From contig JASEVX010000003.1 of the NCBI GenBank assembly GCA_031761405.1, positions 17,942,489 to 18,006,488 on the forward strand: a stretch of DNA of 64,000 bases, read 5' to 3'. Origin of the DNA: Serripes groenlandicus. Lineage: Eukaryota > Mollusca > Bivalvia > Cardiida > Cardiidae. Below, one piece after another: positions 1 to 10,219 of this stretch (the stretch's first letter is position 1; each line of letters opens with the position of its first letter). The notes under the pieces were generated by a model. It saw only the letters and a list, made by a program, of their open reading frames with translations, was not told where the DNA came from and ran no database searches. The position numbers and the translations under genes are program-made.

Positions 1-48
1 TTAGAGTTCAAAATATTCAGAATTTGTATTTTCCTTAATTGTTTACTT

Positions 49-768
49 GATATGATATATCATTAGACTCATCTACATTTAAAGCATATATCATTAGACT
101 CATCTACATTTAAAGCATATATCATTAGACTCATCTACATTTAAAGCATATATCTTTAGACTCACCTTCATTTAAAGCATATATCATTAGACTCATCTCC
201 ATTTAAAGCATATATCATTAGACTCATCTACATGTAAAGCATATATCATTAGACTCATCTACATTTAAAGCATATCTCTTTAGACTCATCTCCATTTAAA
301 GCATATATATTTAGACTCATCTACAATTAAAGCATATATCTTTAGACTCATCTACATTTAAAGCATATATCTTTAGACTCATCTACATTTAAATCATATA
401 TCATTAGACTCATCTACATTTAAAGCATATATCATTAAACTCATCTACATTTAAACCATATATCTTTAGACTCATCTACATTTAAAGCATATATCTTTAG
501 ACTCATCTACATTTAAAGCATATATCAGTAGACTCATCTACATTTAAAGCATATATCATTAGACTCATATACATATAAAGCATATATCATTAGACTCATC
601 TACATTTAAAGCATAAATCTTTAGACTCATCTACATTTAAAGCATATATCATTAGACTCATCTACATTTAAAGCATATATCATTAGACTCATCTACATTT
701 AAAGCATATATCAGTAGACTCATCTACATTTAAAGCATACATCATTAGACTCATCTACATTTAAAGCA
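49..768. repeat. 31-bp satellite array (about 23 units)
   Basis: Head-to-tail units of 31 bp, each with the core ATTAGACTCATCTACATTT followed by AAAGCATATATC. Units start for example at 61 and 92. Point variants (CATTAG/CTTTAG/CAGTAG, TACA/TCCA) are scattered through the array without large indels. No coding potential. The array ends abruptly at AAAGCATCAAAAGG. Confidence 0.95.
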
Positions 769-868
769 TCAAAAGGTAGAAAATGTTACATCTGGAATTG
801 CAAACATTGGAGGAACAGGAGAAATAAGAATTGCTCATTATGAGGAACAACACTTTTTTCTACAATAA

Positions 869-1100
869 TTAACCCTTTCCCTCACATAGACCCTTTCTGA
901 CGCCTCTGACAGCAGACGGCTTTTTGAAAACATAATGACAAAAGAAGAAATTGCTCAAAACGAGCAATTTCTCCTTTTGCCACAATGTTTTCCACTTTTA
1001 GTCATAGGTTATCCATTCAATTAAAGAGATTTTCTATTTGTTGACAAGATATGTTTAAAGTAGACTTGCTGCAGAATTGTCGTATGTGGGAAAGGGTTAA
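869..1100 (+). mobile_element. TTAA-flanked piggyBac-like MITE, full length
   Basis: Bounded by TTAA with terminal CCCTTTCCC and GGGAAAGGG. The left arm has the CTGCAGCAGACGG-type motif (here with a small insertion). The centre is a hairpin (AAATTGCTCAAAACGAGCAAT). The right arm ends TATGTGGGAAAGGG. Length 232 bp. No ORF; non-autonomous. The TTAA plus CCC terminus is what piggyBac-family transposases use, so that assignment is by analogy. Confidence 0.9.
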
Positions 1101-1187
1101 AAAATTTAAAGGTATATCATCTGAAGTAATATCAATATATTGCATTGTCTGGGACAATGTGTAAAAAAAAAAAAATATATATTTCAG

Positions 1188-1403
1188 AGAGTGAACACGA
1201 AAACATCCGATTCTGTTGGAAAACTGTTCTTCGGGCTGTTGGACGTGCAGTGTTTCACCTTCCAGGACGGTTCATACTGTGAGGATACCTCCATCTTGTC
1301 CAAACTCTGGTGCTCCAAATCGGTGTCCGGTACCCGGGCTGTCATGCAAAAATTCCCACACAAGTGGGGAGAGAGCGAGGCTGATGCGGATATTGTTGGA
1401 TAG
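1188..1403 (+). CDS. terminal exon of an unrecognised gene
   Basis: A candidate 3' acceptor (TATATTTCAG, ending at 1187) opens 71 codons ending in TAG at 1401-1403. The sequence is clearly GC-richer than its surroundings, with many G/C third positions (CTGTTCTTCGGGCTG, GACGTGCAG), which favours real coding over the AT-rich noise around it. The peptide contains LFFGLLDVQCFTFQDGSYCE and MQKFPHKWGE, with four cysteines. I do not recognise the family. It would be the last exon of a gene whose remainder lies left of the window, and poly(A) signals follow directly. An overlapping open frame at 1216-1482 has worse codon character and is taken as a shadow. The phase of the acceptor is not independently confirmed. 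Confidence 0.55.
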   Translation, partial: RVNTKTSDSVGKLFFGLLDVQCFTFQDGSYCEDTSILSKLWCSKSVSGTRAVMQKFPHKWGESEADADIVG

Positions 1404-1440
1404 ATATTTTGTGTGCGTCTTTAGAGAGATTGAAAATCAA

Positions 1441-1478
1441 AATAAAACTGGAAATTTAATTAATTTTGTTATAATAAA
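1441..1478 (+). promoter_or_regulatory. polyadenylation signals (AATAAA, two)
   Basis: AATAAA occurs at 1441-1446 and 1473-1478, 38 and 70 bases after the stop codon of the upstream terminal exon, a normal position for 3'-end formation. AATAAA is common by chance in AT-rich DNA, so the support is positional. Confidence 0.45.
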
Positions 1479-1634
1479 TTAAGAATACACTTGTATTTTT
1501 GCCCATGAAAACTCTGTTTCAAAACGTTTTCAATACTTCAAGGGAGGTTATCATTTGATAGTGTCTGGACACAGTTGTAGCTAATTACTGCCCTTGAATT
1601 CGTATAAAATTGATGAAATAAATGACAGTGTGCT

Positions 1635-1838
1635 TTAACCCTTTCCCTCATACAACAAATATGCAGCAGACGAAAATCTCTATAATTGAATGGATAACCT
1701 ATGACTACAAGTGGAAAACATTGTGGCAAAAGGAGAAATTGCTCGTCTTGAGCAATTTCTTCTTTTGTCACTTTGTTTTCAAAAAGCCGTCTGCTGCAAA
1801 GGCGTCAGAAAGCATCTATATGAGGGAAAGGGCGTTAA
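1635..1838 (-). mobile_element. TTAA MITE, reverse orientation
   Basis: TTAACCCTTTCCCTCATAC at the left and GGGAAAGGGCGTTAA at the right. The left arm is internally shortened. The central hairpin and the CCGTCTGCTGC arm are present. Confidence 0.85.
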
Positions 1839-2049
1839 AAAACATTCAAGGTAAAATAGAAGATATCTTGAAAGTTGGAAGTATTCGTTTGATGCGGAGT
1901 TGAAATTATTGTGGAAATTGATAGTTTTGAACTATTTTCTCTTTTTTTCAAAAATTGCGTGCTGCATATTGCATCAGAAATCATTTGTTCCAAGAAAATG
2001 TAAACCCATTCCAACATGATATATTGCAAAATATTGCCAATAGACATCT

Positions 2050-2219
2050 TTTGATTACTGTGTGGCAAAAGGAGAAATGATGATCAATATCTCCTTTTGC
2101 AACAATGTTTTTCCAACTCTCTACATTAATTGTATGTTCGTTCATAGAGGTTTTCCATACTTTGTTTAGAGGCTTTCAATGTTGTATGCTGCAGACTGTT
2201 TGTATATTGGAAAGGTTAA
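2050..2219. mobile_element. degenerate TTAA MITE, left end missing
   Basis: GGCAAAAGGAGAAAT and ATCTCCTTTTGCAACAATG form the central hairpin. The right arm runs to GGAAAGGTTAA. Diverged. Confidence 0.6.
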
Positions 2220-2308
2220 GGCGAAGTTGGTTGCTTCTTTCCCAGATAAAAATGACGTTAAGAAGCATTTTCAGCAAATTATCTTTTGAGAACATCATAG
2301 GAAACTGA

Positions 2309-2580
2309 AGCCAAGCCCTGGTAGCGACGCTGACTGTCAATCAAGGTGTTGTAAGTTCAAACCCCATCTCGGTCAACATTCTTTCTGAGTTTTGACAAAG
2401 CGCCATTTGTCCTTCATAAATCATTTAACAGTCTATGTGGAAAAGTAGCCAGTTGCTCGGAAATTGTGTTGTGTTGAGAACTGGTGTGGGAAAGCCAGAA
2501 AACACATGGGTAGGTGAACTGGCTGTCATAATATGACTGGAAAATAGTTGAAAACGGCGTTAAACCCCAAGCAATCAATA
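2309..2580 (+). mobile_element. tRNA-derived SINE, family 2
   Basis: The head resembles a tRNA gene: an A-box-like CTGGTAGCGACG and, 30-odd bases on, a B-box-like AAGTTCAAACCCC. The body holds AGAACTGGTGTGGGAAAGCC and AAACACATGGGTAGGTGA. The tail ends GCGTTAAACCCCAAGCAATC. Partial copies with the same body occur at 17815-17990 and 33733-33990, which establishes it as a dispersed family. Confidence 0.75.
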
Positions 2581-2649
2581 GGAAATGACGCAAAATAAGT
2601 TAATTATGTCTGTCTCATGTTTCCGACAGTTACCAGTAACACGTCCCCC

Positions 2650-2869
2650 GATTCAACAAATTTGCAGCAGAGACTTTTAATTGAAAGCAGTAAGCAAAAG
2701 CATAGGTCAATCGTATTTATGAAAGTATAATAACAGGATAGAGTTGAAAACATTGTTGGAAAATGAGAAATCTGCATAAAGAGTAATTTCTCTTTTTCTC
2801 ACAATGTGTTTATAAATCATCTGCGCAGCATATGCTTCGAAATGTGTCTGTTTTTTGGAAAGAGGTTAA
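2650..2869. mobile_element. degenerate TTAA MITE
   Basis: ATTCAACAAATTTGCAGCAG arm, a hairpin around GAGAAATC...AATTTCTC, and a right end GGAAAGAGGTTAA. Ends eroded. Confidence 0.6.
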
Positions 2870-3088
2870 TATAAAAAAAAAAAGCTCAGTTAAAAATGGC
2901 AAAATATTTCCACTTTGCAACTTTAATTTAATTGCACTGAAATAATTATTAATGTTCCTTTTACAGATGACATTTGAGGCGTCAGTTTTTTCATTTCTCA
3001 CTTTCTATATTATTATCTCTTCCCATTTTCCACTTTGTAGGATTCCTAGCCGTTAGTCTGTCAATCACCTTTCTGTTTGCTCAGAGTT

Positions 3089-3262
3089 TTAACCCTTTCC
3101 CAGATACAACAAATCTGCAGCAGACGACTTTCTAAACATTTTGTCAAAAATATGGTAAACTTCTATAAATAAAAGAAAAGTTATTGAATAATATTGAAAA
3201 CATTTTGGCAAACGATTTCGACTGTAGACGCCTCAAAATGAGTGTATGTAGGAAAGGGTTAA
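3089..3262 (-). mobile_element. TTAA MITE with internal deletion
   Basis: TTAACCCTTTCCCAGATACA left end and TAGGAAAGGGTTAA right end. The CTGCAGCAGACGAC arm is intact; the central hairpin is deleted. Confidence 0.85.
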
Positions 3263-3339
3263 AAGTTATAGGGGTGATGGGTCTAATTGAGTTGATGATC
3301 CCTTTTGTCGCTGGGTTAAAAATTAAGGTCACAGTTGCC

Positions 3340-3420
3340 TTAACCGCTTCCCACATACAATAAATCTGCAGCAGATGACTTTGAAATAATGTTGTCAAAT
3401 ATATGGAATCTCCCTAAAAG
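3340..3420 (-). mobile_element. TTAA MITE left-arm fragment
   Basis: TTAACCGCTTCCCACATACA followed by CTGCAGCAGATGACTTTG, then homology stops. Only one end is seen. Confidence 0.6.
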
Positions 3421-3425
3421 GTACA

Positions 3426-3925
3426 ACAATTATCAAATACACACAGGTCATGAAGGCCAAATCTGTTTCCCTTATTAAATATCTCTAAAACTCTTTGTTC
3501 GAGAGTCTTCAAACTTCACAGGGTGATTAGACTCCTTCAGTAGATGATCCCTATTGTTTTGATGATTACTGGGTCAAAGCCGAAGGTCACAGGGACTTGT
3601 AAATGTCAAATTGTTAACTGCACAATATCTCGAGAACCTTTTGGCCCAGTCTTGTATGTGACAAACATCAAGGCAACAGGGCCTGTACATGTCAAACCAG
3701 ACTTAGCTAAAGGAGCTTTGACCCAGAGTCTTTAATCTTACATGATGAGTGGATGAATCATACTGTTTTAGGGGACAAAAGGTCAAGGTCACATGGGCAA
3801 TGAAAGCAAATCGATTTCTGCTGAATATCACAAGAATATTTTGATCCAGAGTCTTCAAATTTCACAGGATGATTGGCCTGTGTATTCAGATAAGTAATGT
3901 GCAATTAGGGAGACATGGGCATGTT
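3426..3925. repeat. decayed minisatellite-like stretch
   Basis: A phrase built on GAGTCTTCAAACTTCACAGG and GATGATTGG recurs near 3500, 3726 and 3848, with GGTCAAGGTCACA-type words between. This resembles the tandem cores of the Helentron-like elements elsewhere in the window, but no ends are recognisable. Confidence 0.4.
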
Positions 3926-4011
3926 TTCTCAAAAAGGTATCTTGTTGTCAATTCTGTTTTAAAATATATTTTAAAATATAAAAATTGCAATTTTTGTTAA
4001 TAACTTTGTTT

Positions 4012-4420
4012 AGCTCACCTGAGCACGAAGGTGAGTTATTGTGATCGCCAGTTGTTCGGCGTCCGTCAACATCTTCTCCTCAGTAACCAGAGGGTCAATT
4101 GGGACGAAACTTCACAAAAAGCATCCTCTCAATGTTCTCACCTATCCTTCATTTTTTTTTTTTAATCCATAAAGAATTCTGGTTTCCATGGCAACCAAAC
4201 GAAAAAAACTTTAAAATTCTTCTTCTCCCAAACTGTTTGGAAGATTTTCAAATAATTTTGTAGAAATGTTGGGTGGGGAGGGGGGTCTATTTTTCCTTAT
4301 ATGGCTATAGTGAAAACTTAAAAAAAACTTTCTTCAAGCCATGTTGATTGGTCAAAATTTATAGATAAAATGAAGAAAAAAAAAGGTGAGCGATCCAGAG
4401 CCATCATGGCCCTCTTGTTT
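4012..4420 (+). mobile_element. Helentron-like element, family H1 (short copy)
   Basis: Begins AGCTCACCTGAGCACGAAGG after TTTGTTT. A GTCCGTC-containing leader follows, then about one unit of the core. Near the 3' end is AAGGTGAGCGATCC, the inverted copy of the 5' end, then CCATCATGG and CCCTCTTGTTT. Asymmetrical terminal inverted repeats, a 3' palindrome and a T-rich target are the published hallmarks of Helitron2/Helentron elements. No protein is encoded. Confidence 0.65.
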
Positions 4421-4524
4421 AAATTATTAGTGATTGTTTCACACATTTCTTTTCATATGTCACCTATTGCAAAGATGTCATAAATGTCTAATTCACAGGA
4501 AAGGTTAACTCATCACAACAAAGA

Positions 4525-6230
4525 TTAACCCCTTCCCCAATTGCAGATGCATTGTAATTAGCAATTTCTCCACTTGCTACAATGTTTTCAACTTTATTCA
4601 ATAACTATACTTTCACTTTTAGCTCCACTGGCTGGCATGGCGAATTGTCCGTTGTGTGTGCGTGTCTGCGTCAACTGTTTGCTTCAATTTACTTCTTCTC
4701 CCTAACCAATTGGCTAATTGTGATGAAACTTCATAGGAAGCATCCTCTCAATGTTCTCTCCTAAAATCCGTGAAAAATTCTTCTCCTCCGAAAGTGTTTG
4801 GCCGCTTTTCAAATAATTGTGTAGAAATTTCCCTTGGGTGACCCTTTATTAGATTCCTTTAAGCAATGCTGATTGGTCAAAAAACATGGCCGCCAGGGGG
4901 CGGGGCTATTTTTCTTGATATGGCTAAAGTGAAAACTTAAAAAATCTTCTTCTCCGAAAGTGTTCAGCCAATTTTCAAATAATTCTGGAGAAATGTTCCT
5001 TCGGTGACCCTCTATCGGATGCCTTCAAGCCATGTTGATCGGTCAAAAAACATGGCTTCCAGAGGGCGGGGCTATTTTGCTTTATATGGCTAAAGTGAAA
5101 ACTTAAAAAATCTTCTCCTCTGAAACTGTCAGGCCGATTTTCAAATATATATTTACATATTCATTCGGTGATAATGTATCAGATTCCTTCAAACCATGTT
5201 GATTGGACGAAAAACATGGCCGCCAGGGGCGGGGCCATTTTGCCTTATATGGCTATAGTGTAAACTTAAAAAATCTTCTCCTCCGAAAGAGTCGGCCCGA
5301 TTTTCAAATGATTTTGTAGAAATGTTCATTGGGTGACCCTCTTTTAGATTTCTTCAAGCCATGTTGATTGGTCGAAATACATGGCCACTACAGGGCGGGG
5401 CTATTTTGGCTTATATGGCTATAGTGAAAATTTTAAAAATCTTCTCCTACGAAAGTGTCAGGCTGATTTTCAAATAATTTTGTAGAGATGTTCCTTCGGT
5501 GACCCTCTATCAGATTCTTTCTAGCCATGTCGATTGGTTGAAAACTATGGCTGCCAGGGGGCGGGGCTATTTTGCATTATATGACTATAGTGAAAACTTA
5601 AAAAATCTTATCCTCCGAAAGTGTCGAGCAGATTTTCAAGTAATTGTGTGGAAATGTTCATTGGGTGACCCTCTATCAGATTCCTTCAAGCCATGTCGAT
5701 TGGATGAAGACTATGGCTGCCAGGGGCGGGGCTAGTTTGCCGCATATGGCTATAGGGAAAACTTAAAAAATCTTCTCCTCCGAAAGTGTCGGACCGATTT
5801 TCAAATAATTTTGTAGAAATGTACCTTGAGTGACCTTCTGTCAGATTATTCAATCCATGTTGATTGGTTTAAAAACCTTGCCGCCAAGTGGCAGGGCTGT
5901 TTCGCCTTATATGGCTATAGTGAAATGACTTTCTATCGGATTCCACCAAGCCGTTGATTGGTCTTAAAATATAGTGCCAGGGGCGAGGTTGTTAGCCTTA
6001 TATTGGCTTTAGTGGAAACTGGGTGACACTCTACAAGATTCCTTCAAGTCATGGTGATTGGTCAAAAAAACATGGCCACCAGGGGAGGGGCTGTTTGGAG
6101 ATTTAACTTTTGCCTAATGGAAGTGGAGCGATACTGGCCCTCTTTGTGCCTCTTGTTTAAGATTTCATATATTTTTGCCAAGATGTTTTCAATACCCGTT
6201 ACAGTTTTGTTGTATGTGGGAAAGGTATAA
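4525..6230 (+). mobile_element. TTAA MITE interrupted by a Helentron-like element
   Basis: The left part (4525-4620) begins TTAACCCCTTCCCC and runs through the central hairpin to TACTTTCACTTTT. The right part resumes at about 6159 with AAGATTTC and TTGCCAAGATGTTTTC, and ends TATGTGGGAAAGGTATAA. The intervening 1.5 kb is the H2 element, inserted in the T-run before the position where uninterrupted copies read ATAGAGATTTTC. Confidence 0.75.
4621..6158 (+). mobile_element. Helentron-like element, family H2, with 165-bp tandem core
   Basis: 5' end AGCTCCACTGGCTGGCATGG; subterminal inverted copy AAGTGGAGCGATACTGG near the 3' end, finishing GCCTCTTGTTT. The core holds about seven head-to-tail units. 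The word CGGGGC recurs at 4901, 5067, 5230, 5396, 5562 and 5727, a period close to 165 bp. Each unit carries CAAATAATTTTGTAGAAATG and GTGACCCTCTATCAGATT. Non-coding. Classification as Helitron2/Helentron-related is inference from structure. Confidence 0.7.
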
Positions 6231-6453
6231 ATATGCAGCAAATGACTTGAAAACATTTAGGCTCAAATATGAAAAATTTCATAAATGAAAATATATTATG
6301 GGAAATCTCTATACATGAATGTAAAGAAATGGAATGGAGTTGAAAACATTTCTGCAAGAGGAGAATTTGCTCATTATGATGAGATCTCCTTTTTCGACAT
6401 TTTTTTAGAATTTGTCTGCTGAAGATGCCTCCAAATTGGTAGGAAGGGATAAA
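6231..6453 (-). mobile_element. degenerate TTAA MITE abutting the previous copy
   Basis: Starts ATATGCAGCAAATGACTTG directly after the previous MITE and ends AGGAAGGGATAAA. The central AATTTGCTCATTATGATGAG hairpin is partly preserved. Confidence 0.6.
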
Positions 6454-6759
6454 AAGGTACAAATATACCTTCTAAATGTATACAGCTGTAAAGGGTCTGT
6501 AATCTTCTTATTGCTGAAATTATTGATCAATATTTTGTAAAATGAACGATCAACATCAATATAGGCTATTCAAAGAATGTGTAATCGAAGATATGATAAG
6601 ATACAATAAAAAAATGAGCCACAATTGATAACGTTGAATCAAGATCTCCAAATTCAGAAAACCTCATCTACTACTGTTAGACTCTTCCAAATCTAAAGCT
6701 TGTAAGACCTATTCTGAAAAAAATCATAATTGACCAAAAAAGTTATGGAACACTTCATT

Positions 6760-6968
6760 TTAACACATCTGTAGCAGACGACTTTTGAATACATTGTGGC
6801 AAACGGAGTAATTGCTCATAATGAGCAATTTCTTCTTTTGCCACAATGTTTTCAACTGTATTCAATATTTATGCATGTACTTTTGTTCAGAGAGATTTTC
6901 CATACTTTTTCCTAGATGTTTTCAAAAGTCATCTGCTACTGATTTGTTGTATGTGTTTAAGGGTTAAA
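6760..6968 (+). mobile_element. TTAA MITE, left end eroded
   Basis: GTAGCAGACGACTTTTG arm, a hairpin AATTGCTCATAATGAGCAAT, and a right arm ending TTTAAGGGTTAA. Confidence 0.75.
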
Positions 6969-7297
6969 AAATATTGGAAAAGGAGGAGCAAGTTTCCTTT
7001 TCCCACGGTATTTTTAAAAAATCGTCTGTCTCATAGGTATTAAAATTCATTTTGTATCAGGACAAGCGTTAAAGGACTGATACAAAAGTGTAGAATGTCA
7101 TTGTGGAGTCCCGGAATACTGAGCAAATATTTAAATAGTGATGAATAATATTTAAATTGGATTTTATTGTAATCTTTTTAAAAGAGGATTTAATGAAATT
7201 TAAAAAATAATTTGAGACACACGATGTTACAAATAATGATATTTATTCAGAGAGGTGATAAAGAATATTCATTTCGTTATATTATTATTGTTCATTT

Positions 7298-7486
7298 TTA
7301 ACCCTTTCCCATCTATAGATGCATTTTGACGTATCTACAGAACGAACAATTTCTCCTTTTCCCACAATGTGTTCAACCTTTTTTTTGTAAGTACTGTATA
7401 CCTTCATTTCTATAGATTTTCTAGGTCTTGAGTAAATGTTTTCAAAGTCGTCTGCTGCAGATTTGTTGTATGTGGGAAGGGGTTAA
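7298..7486 (+). mobile_element. TTAA MITE, internally deleted
   Basis: TTAACCCTTTCCCATCTATA to TGTGGGAAGGGGTTAA. The left half of the hairpin is deleted; the right arm GTCGTCTGCTGCAGATTTG is intact. Confidence 0.85.
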
Positions 7487-7566
7487 ACAATACTTTTGGG
7501 ATATAATGCATATGTGTCATGAAAGCTTTTTTTTTAAGAAAACGAAAGATTAAATGAACTTCATAC

Positions 7567-7733
7567 TTAACCTTTTTTCAAAATACAACAAAACTTCAGC
7601 AGACGACTTTCAAAACATCTAGGCCAATGTATAAAGATAAATGTAATTATTAAATACAATAGAAAACAAGATGTAGCTACAAGTCATCTGCTGCAGAGGC
7701 ATCAAAAAGCGTCTGCATGTTGGAGAGGGTTAA
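7567..7733 (-). mobile_element. TTAA MITE, internally deleted
   Basis: TTAACCTTTTTTCAAAATAC to GGAGAGGGTTAA, with CTTCAGCAGACGAC and CATCTGCTGCAGAGGC arms. Confidence 0.75.
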
Positions 7734-7845
7734 ACACTATCGATCTTAAATTTTAACTCTGATAGAACTTTTATAAACATAACTGTGTTGCAGTCATAAG
7801 TAATGTTTAATTTGATATGAAGTGGGCAAAATGTGTGCAATTTAA

Positions 7846-8083
7846 CCCGTTCTGATAGGGACGTAGATAATCTACGTCCCTGGTTCTGACAAGGAAACAT
7901 ATTTTTGAAACATTGGACTTTTAAAATGTTGTCGCAAAAAGAAAATAAGATATTTCTGCTTTTGCTGCAATTTTTCAATTTGATTAAGTGATTAAACTTT
8001 CATTTATAGAGACTTTCCAAGCAGTTATCCCTGTGTATTCTAAGTTAACTGCTGCAGATTTGTTGTACGTGTGATGGGGGTAA
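7846..8083. mobile_element. degenerate TTAA MITE with an extra palindrome
   Basis: TTTAACCCGTTCTGATAGGG at the left and TGTTGTACGTGTGATGGGGG at the right; CTGCTGCAGATTTG arm. A 23-base perfect palindrome, GGGACGTAGAT-A-ATCTACGTCCC, lies at about 7858-7880. Confidence 0.5.
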
Positions 8084-8085
8084 CA

Positions 8086-8277
8086 ACATACATCGCCTGC
8101 AGATGACTTTTGAAAACATTGTGACAAAAGGAGAAATTGCTCATGATGAGCAATTTTTCCTTTTTCCATAATGTTTTCGACTCTATTCAATGTTTCAACT
8201 TTGATGTATAACGAGTTTCGTCTCGATATTAGCGAGGTCGTCTGCTGATGATTTTTTCTATGTGGGGGCAAGGGTTA
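8086..8277 (+). mobile_element. TTAA MITE, left end eroded
   Basis: CTGCAGATGACTTTTG arm, a strong hairpin (GGAGAAATTGCTCATGATGA and complement), and a right end GGCAAGGGTTAA. Confidence 0.7.
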
Positions 8278-8333
8278 AATGGGAAAAAAGGGTTGATTTG
8301 GTTTAACTTACAGAATTTACCTGTGTGTGCTAT

Positions 8334-8545
8334 GATTACCCTTTTCCTAATACAGATGGCTTACAGTGCCTCCTCTGCAGACAACTTTCAAAACAGTGTG
8401 GAAAAAATAAAATATAAACTCTCAAAACTAGCAACATTGTATTTTTCAACCATGTTTCCATCTTTTTTCCCCCAAAATAATACTTCAAAATGTCCAATTC
8501 CAGATGGCTCTTAAATATCATATCAGGTATGAAAGGGTTTAACCA
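8334..8545. mobile_element. degenerate TTAA MITE
   Basis: ACCCTTTTCCTAATACAGA at the left, TCTGCAGACAACTTTC arm, GTATGAAAGGGTTTAAC at the right. Confidence 0.5.
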
Positions 8546-8866
8546 ATAATGCTTCAGTGTTCGATTTCATCCATACCAATGATTGTCTTGTGGGTTAGGA
8601 ATATATTGCTCTTGAGTGATAAAGTGAATTTTGAGTGTTTACTAAATCATCACAAAACTTTGTGAGCTATGGACATAGAGACACTTGTAAGTTATTCAGA
8701 CATGGATAGATGGTAGCGAGACATTGTTAGTGCAAATGTACGTATGTTTGCATATTTCTGCAAATATTTAAAGCTGGATAATTATTGTGAAAACCTACAA
8801 ATGTTCATGAAAAGAAAAGAACTACAATGTATTCCAAATGTTGTTGGATTTTTACCTTTGCATGAT

Positions 8867-9096
8867 TTAACCCTTTCCCTCATATAGACGCTTTCTGACG
8901 CTTCTGCAGCAGACGGCTTTTTGAAAATATAGTGACAAAAGAAGAAATTGCACAAAACGTGCAATTTCTCCTTTTGCCACAATGTTTTCCACTTTCTGTC
9001 ATAGGTTATCCATTCAATTATGGAGATTTTCTATTTTTTGACAAAATACGTTCAAAGTCGTCTGCTGCAGAATTGCCGTAAGAGGGAAAGGGTTAA
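8867..9096 (+). mobile_element. TTAA MITE, full length
   Basis: TTAACCCTTTCCCTCATATA to GAGGGAAAGGGTTAA, 230 bp, close to the family consensus. The hairpin has the CACAAAACGTG variant of its tip. Confidence 0.92.
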
Positions 9097-9302
9097 CCCA
9101 TTCACACATATAACCAATCTGTAGATGACGACTTTCAAAAAACATCTAGGCAATACAAATGTCTTTATAGGAAAACATGATTATTGATTAATAAGTGCTG
9201 AAAATAATGTGACAAAATGAGAAATGTCTGACTACGAGCATCTGTTTTTAGAGGTTGTCTGCTGCAGATCAAGATATCTCTGCACGTGTGAAAGTATTTA
9301 AT
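9093..9302 (-). mobile_element. degenerate TTAA MITE sharing TTAA with its neighbour
   Basis: Begins at the same TTAA that ends the preceding copy (TTAACCCATTCACACATA) and finishes near GTGTGAAAGTATTTAA. Back-to-back copies through one TTAA suggest insertion of one beside the other. Confidence 0.6.
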
Positions 9303-9900
9303 CAATGAACGGTGTCTGTGCAACAATTGTAGTCCTGATTGAAATCCTAATCTTCTTATACGTACACTCATTCTACACCCGAAAAGTGTGTTCTCGGAAT
9401 GCGATTTTATATTCTAACTGTTCACAATGCGAGATGTAAAGTCGCAATTGAGACCAACAACCAAAGTGCTGTAGCAAATGTTAAAGTAGTGGGTTCCTCA
9501 TTAAATTACAAGGCATATTTCTGCTATGGCTTCATGCTAAATGGTTGTAACACTATTAAGTTATTATCGTTTTGAACAGGGACCGTGTATATATTGTCCC
9601 TGTTTTGAATAAAGAACAAGTTTTGTTAAAAAAATATATCCTGTTTAAAATTAAGTGAAATCAGCTGCATACTTTTAAGTATTTTTAAACAAATATTGAA
9701 GAAGCCAATTTTATCAGTACAACACATAAAGGATCCATTGACCAATGCGGATTTTTTTACCAATAAGAAGAAGACGACAATCTCACTCAGGAATGTAGCT
9801 TTATGCGGTGATGATGAATGTGCGTCTATGGAAACGTAAATGGATCTAACCGAATTAAAACGTTCTAAGTGAATTTAATTACCAAAAAGGATTTACAATT
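9303..9900 (+). other. repeat-poor stretch upstream of the first smoothelin-like exon
   Basis: About 600 bases with no recognisable repeat, a rarity in this window. It ends at the ATG of the smoothelin-like first coding exon and presumably contains its 5' UTR and core promoter. An in-frame TAA at 9856-9858 separates upstream codons from the chosen ATG. No convincing TATA box or initiator could be singled out. Confidence 0.4.
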
Positions 9901-9945
9901 ATGGAAAAGTACCTGGTGTATGATGCTATGACTCTGGATGGAATG
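9901..9945 (+). CDS. SMTN-like: smoothelin-like protein, first coding exon
   Basis: ATG at 9901 (A at -3, G at +4; in-frame stop TAA at 9856) opens 15 codons, MEKYLVYDAMTLDGM, ending at a donor ATG|GTAATG, phase 0. The call rests on the junction with the exon starting at 50653, also phase 0. The joined peptide reads LDGM then LAACTDFKERQNIRGAL, matching the smoothelin-family helical motif pattern LDxML...TDFxERxxIRxALREL known from vertebrate smoothelin. Neither half alone is diagnostic; together the register is exact. Smoothelins are actin-associated cytoskeletal proteins with several such motifs and a C-terminal calponin-homology domain. The alternative is that this is a chance ATG and the true upstream exon lies elsewhere in the 40.7-kb interval. 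RNA evidence would decide. Confidence 0.6.
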
Positions 9946-10027
9946 GTAATGTATTTATAATATATTTATTTTACTCTCAATCTTTGTTTGGTCGATAATT
10001 TATTCTGAACATGTACACGTTTAAAAA

Positions 10028-10219
10028 TGTCCCTTTCCAACGTACAACAAATCTGCAGCACACCTGGTTAAAAATACGGAAAACCTCTATTAGATATGAG
10101 AGTTTAATAATGGAATTGAGTTGAAATCATTGTGACGAAAGGATGGATTGCTCATTATGAGCAATTTCTCCTTTTGCACCAATGATTTCAAAAGTTGTTT
10201 GCATGTGGAAAAGGGTTAA
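10028..10219 (-). mobile_element. TTAA MITE
   Basis: GTCCCTTTCCAACGTACAAC at the left (TTAA lost) to GTGGAAAAGGGTTAA. CTGCAGCACACC arm and an ATTGCTCATTATGAGCAAT hairpin. Confidence 0.75.

Noticed and set aside
49..768. CRISPR-like array
   Set aside because: Units are contiguous 31-bp repeats without unique spacers, in a eukaryotic context. The same applies to the 49- and 70-bp arrays.
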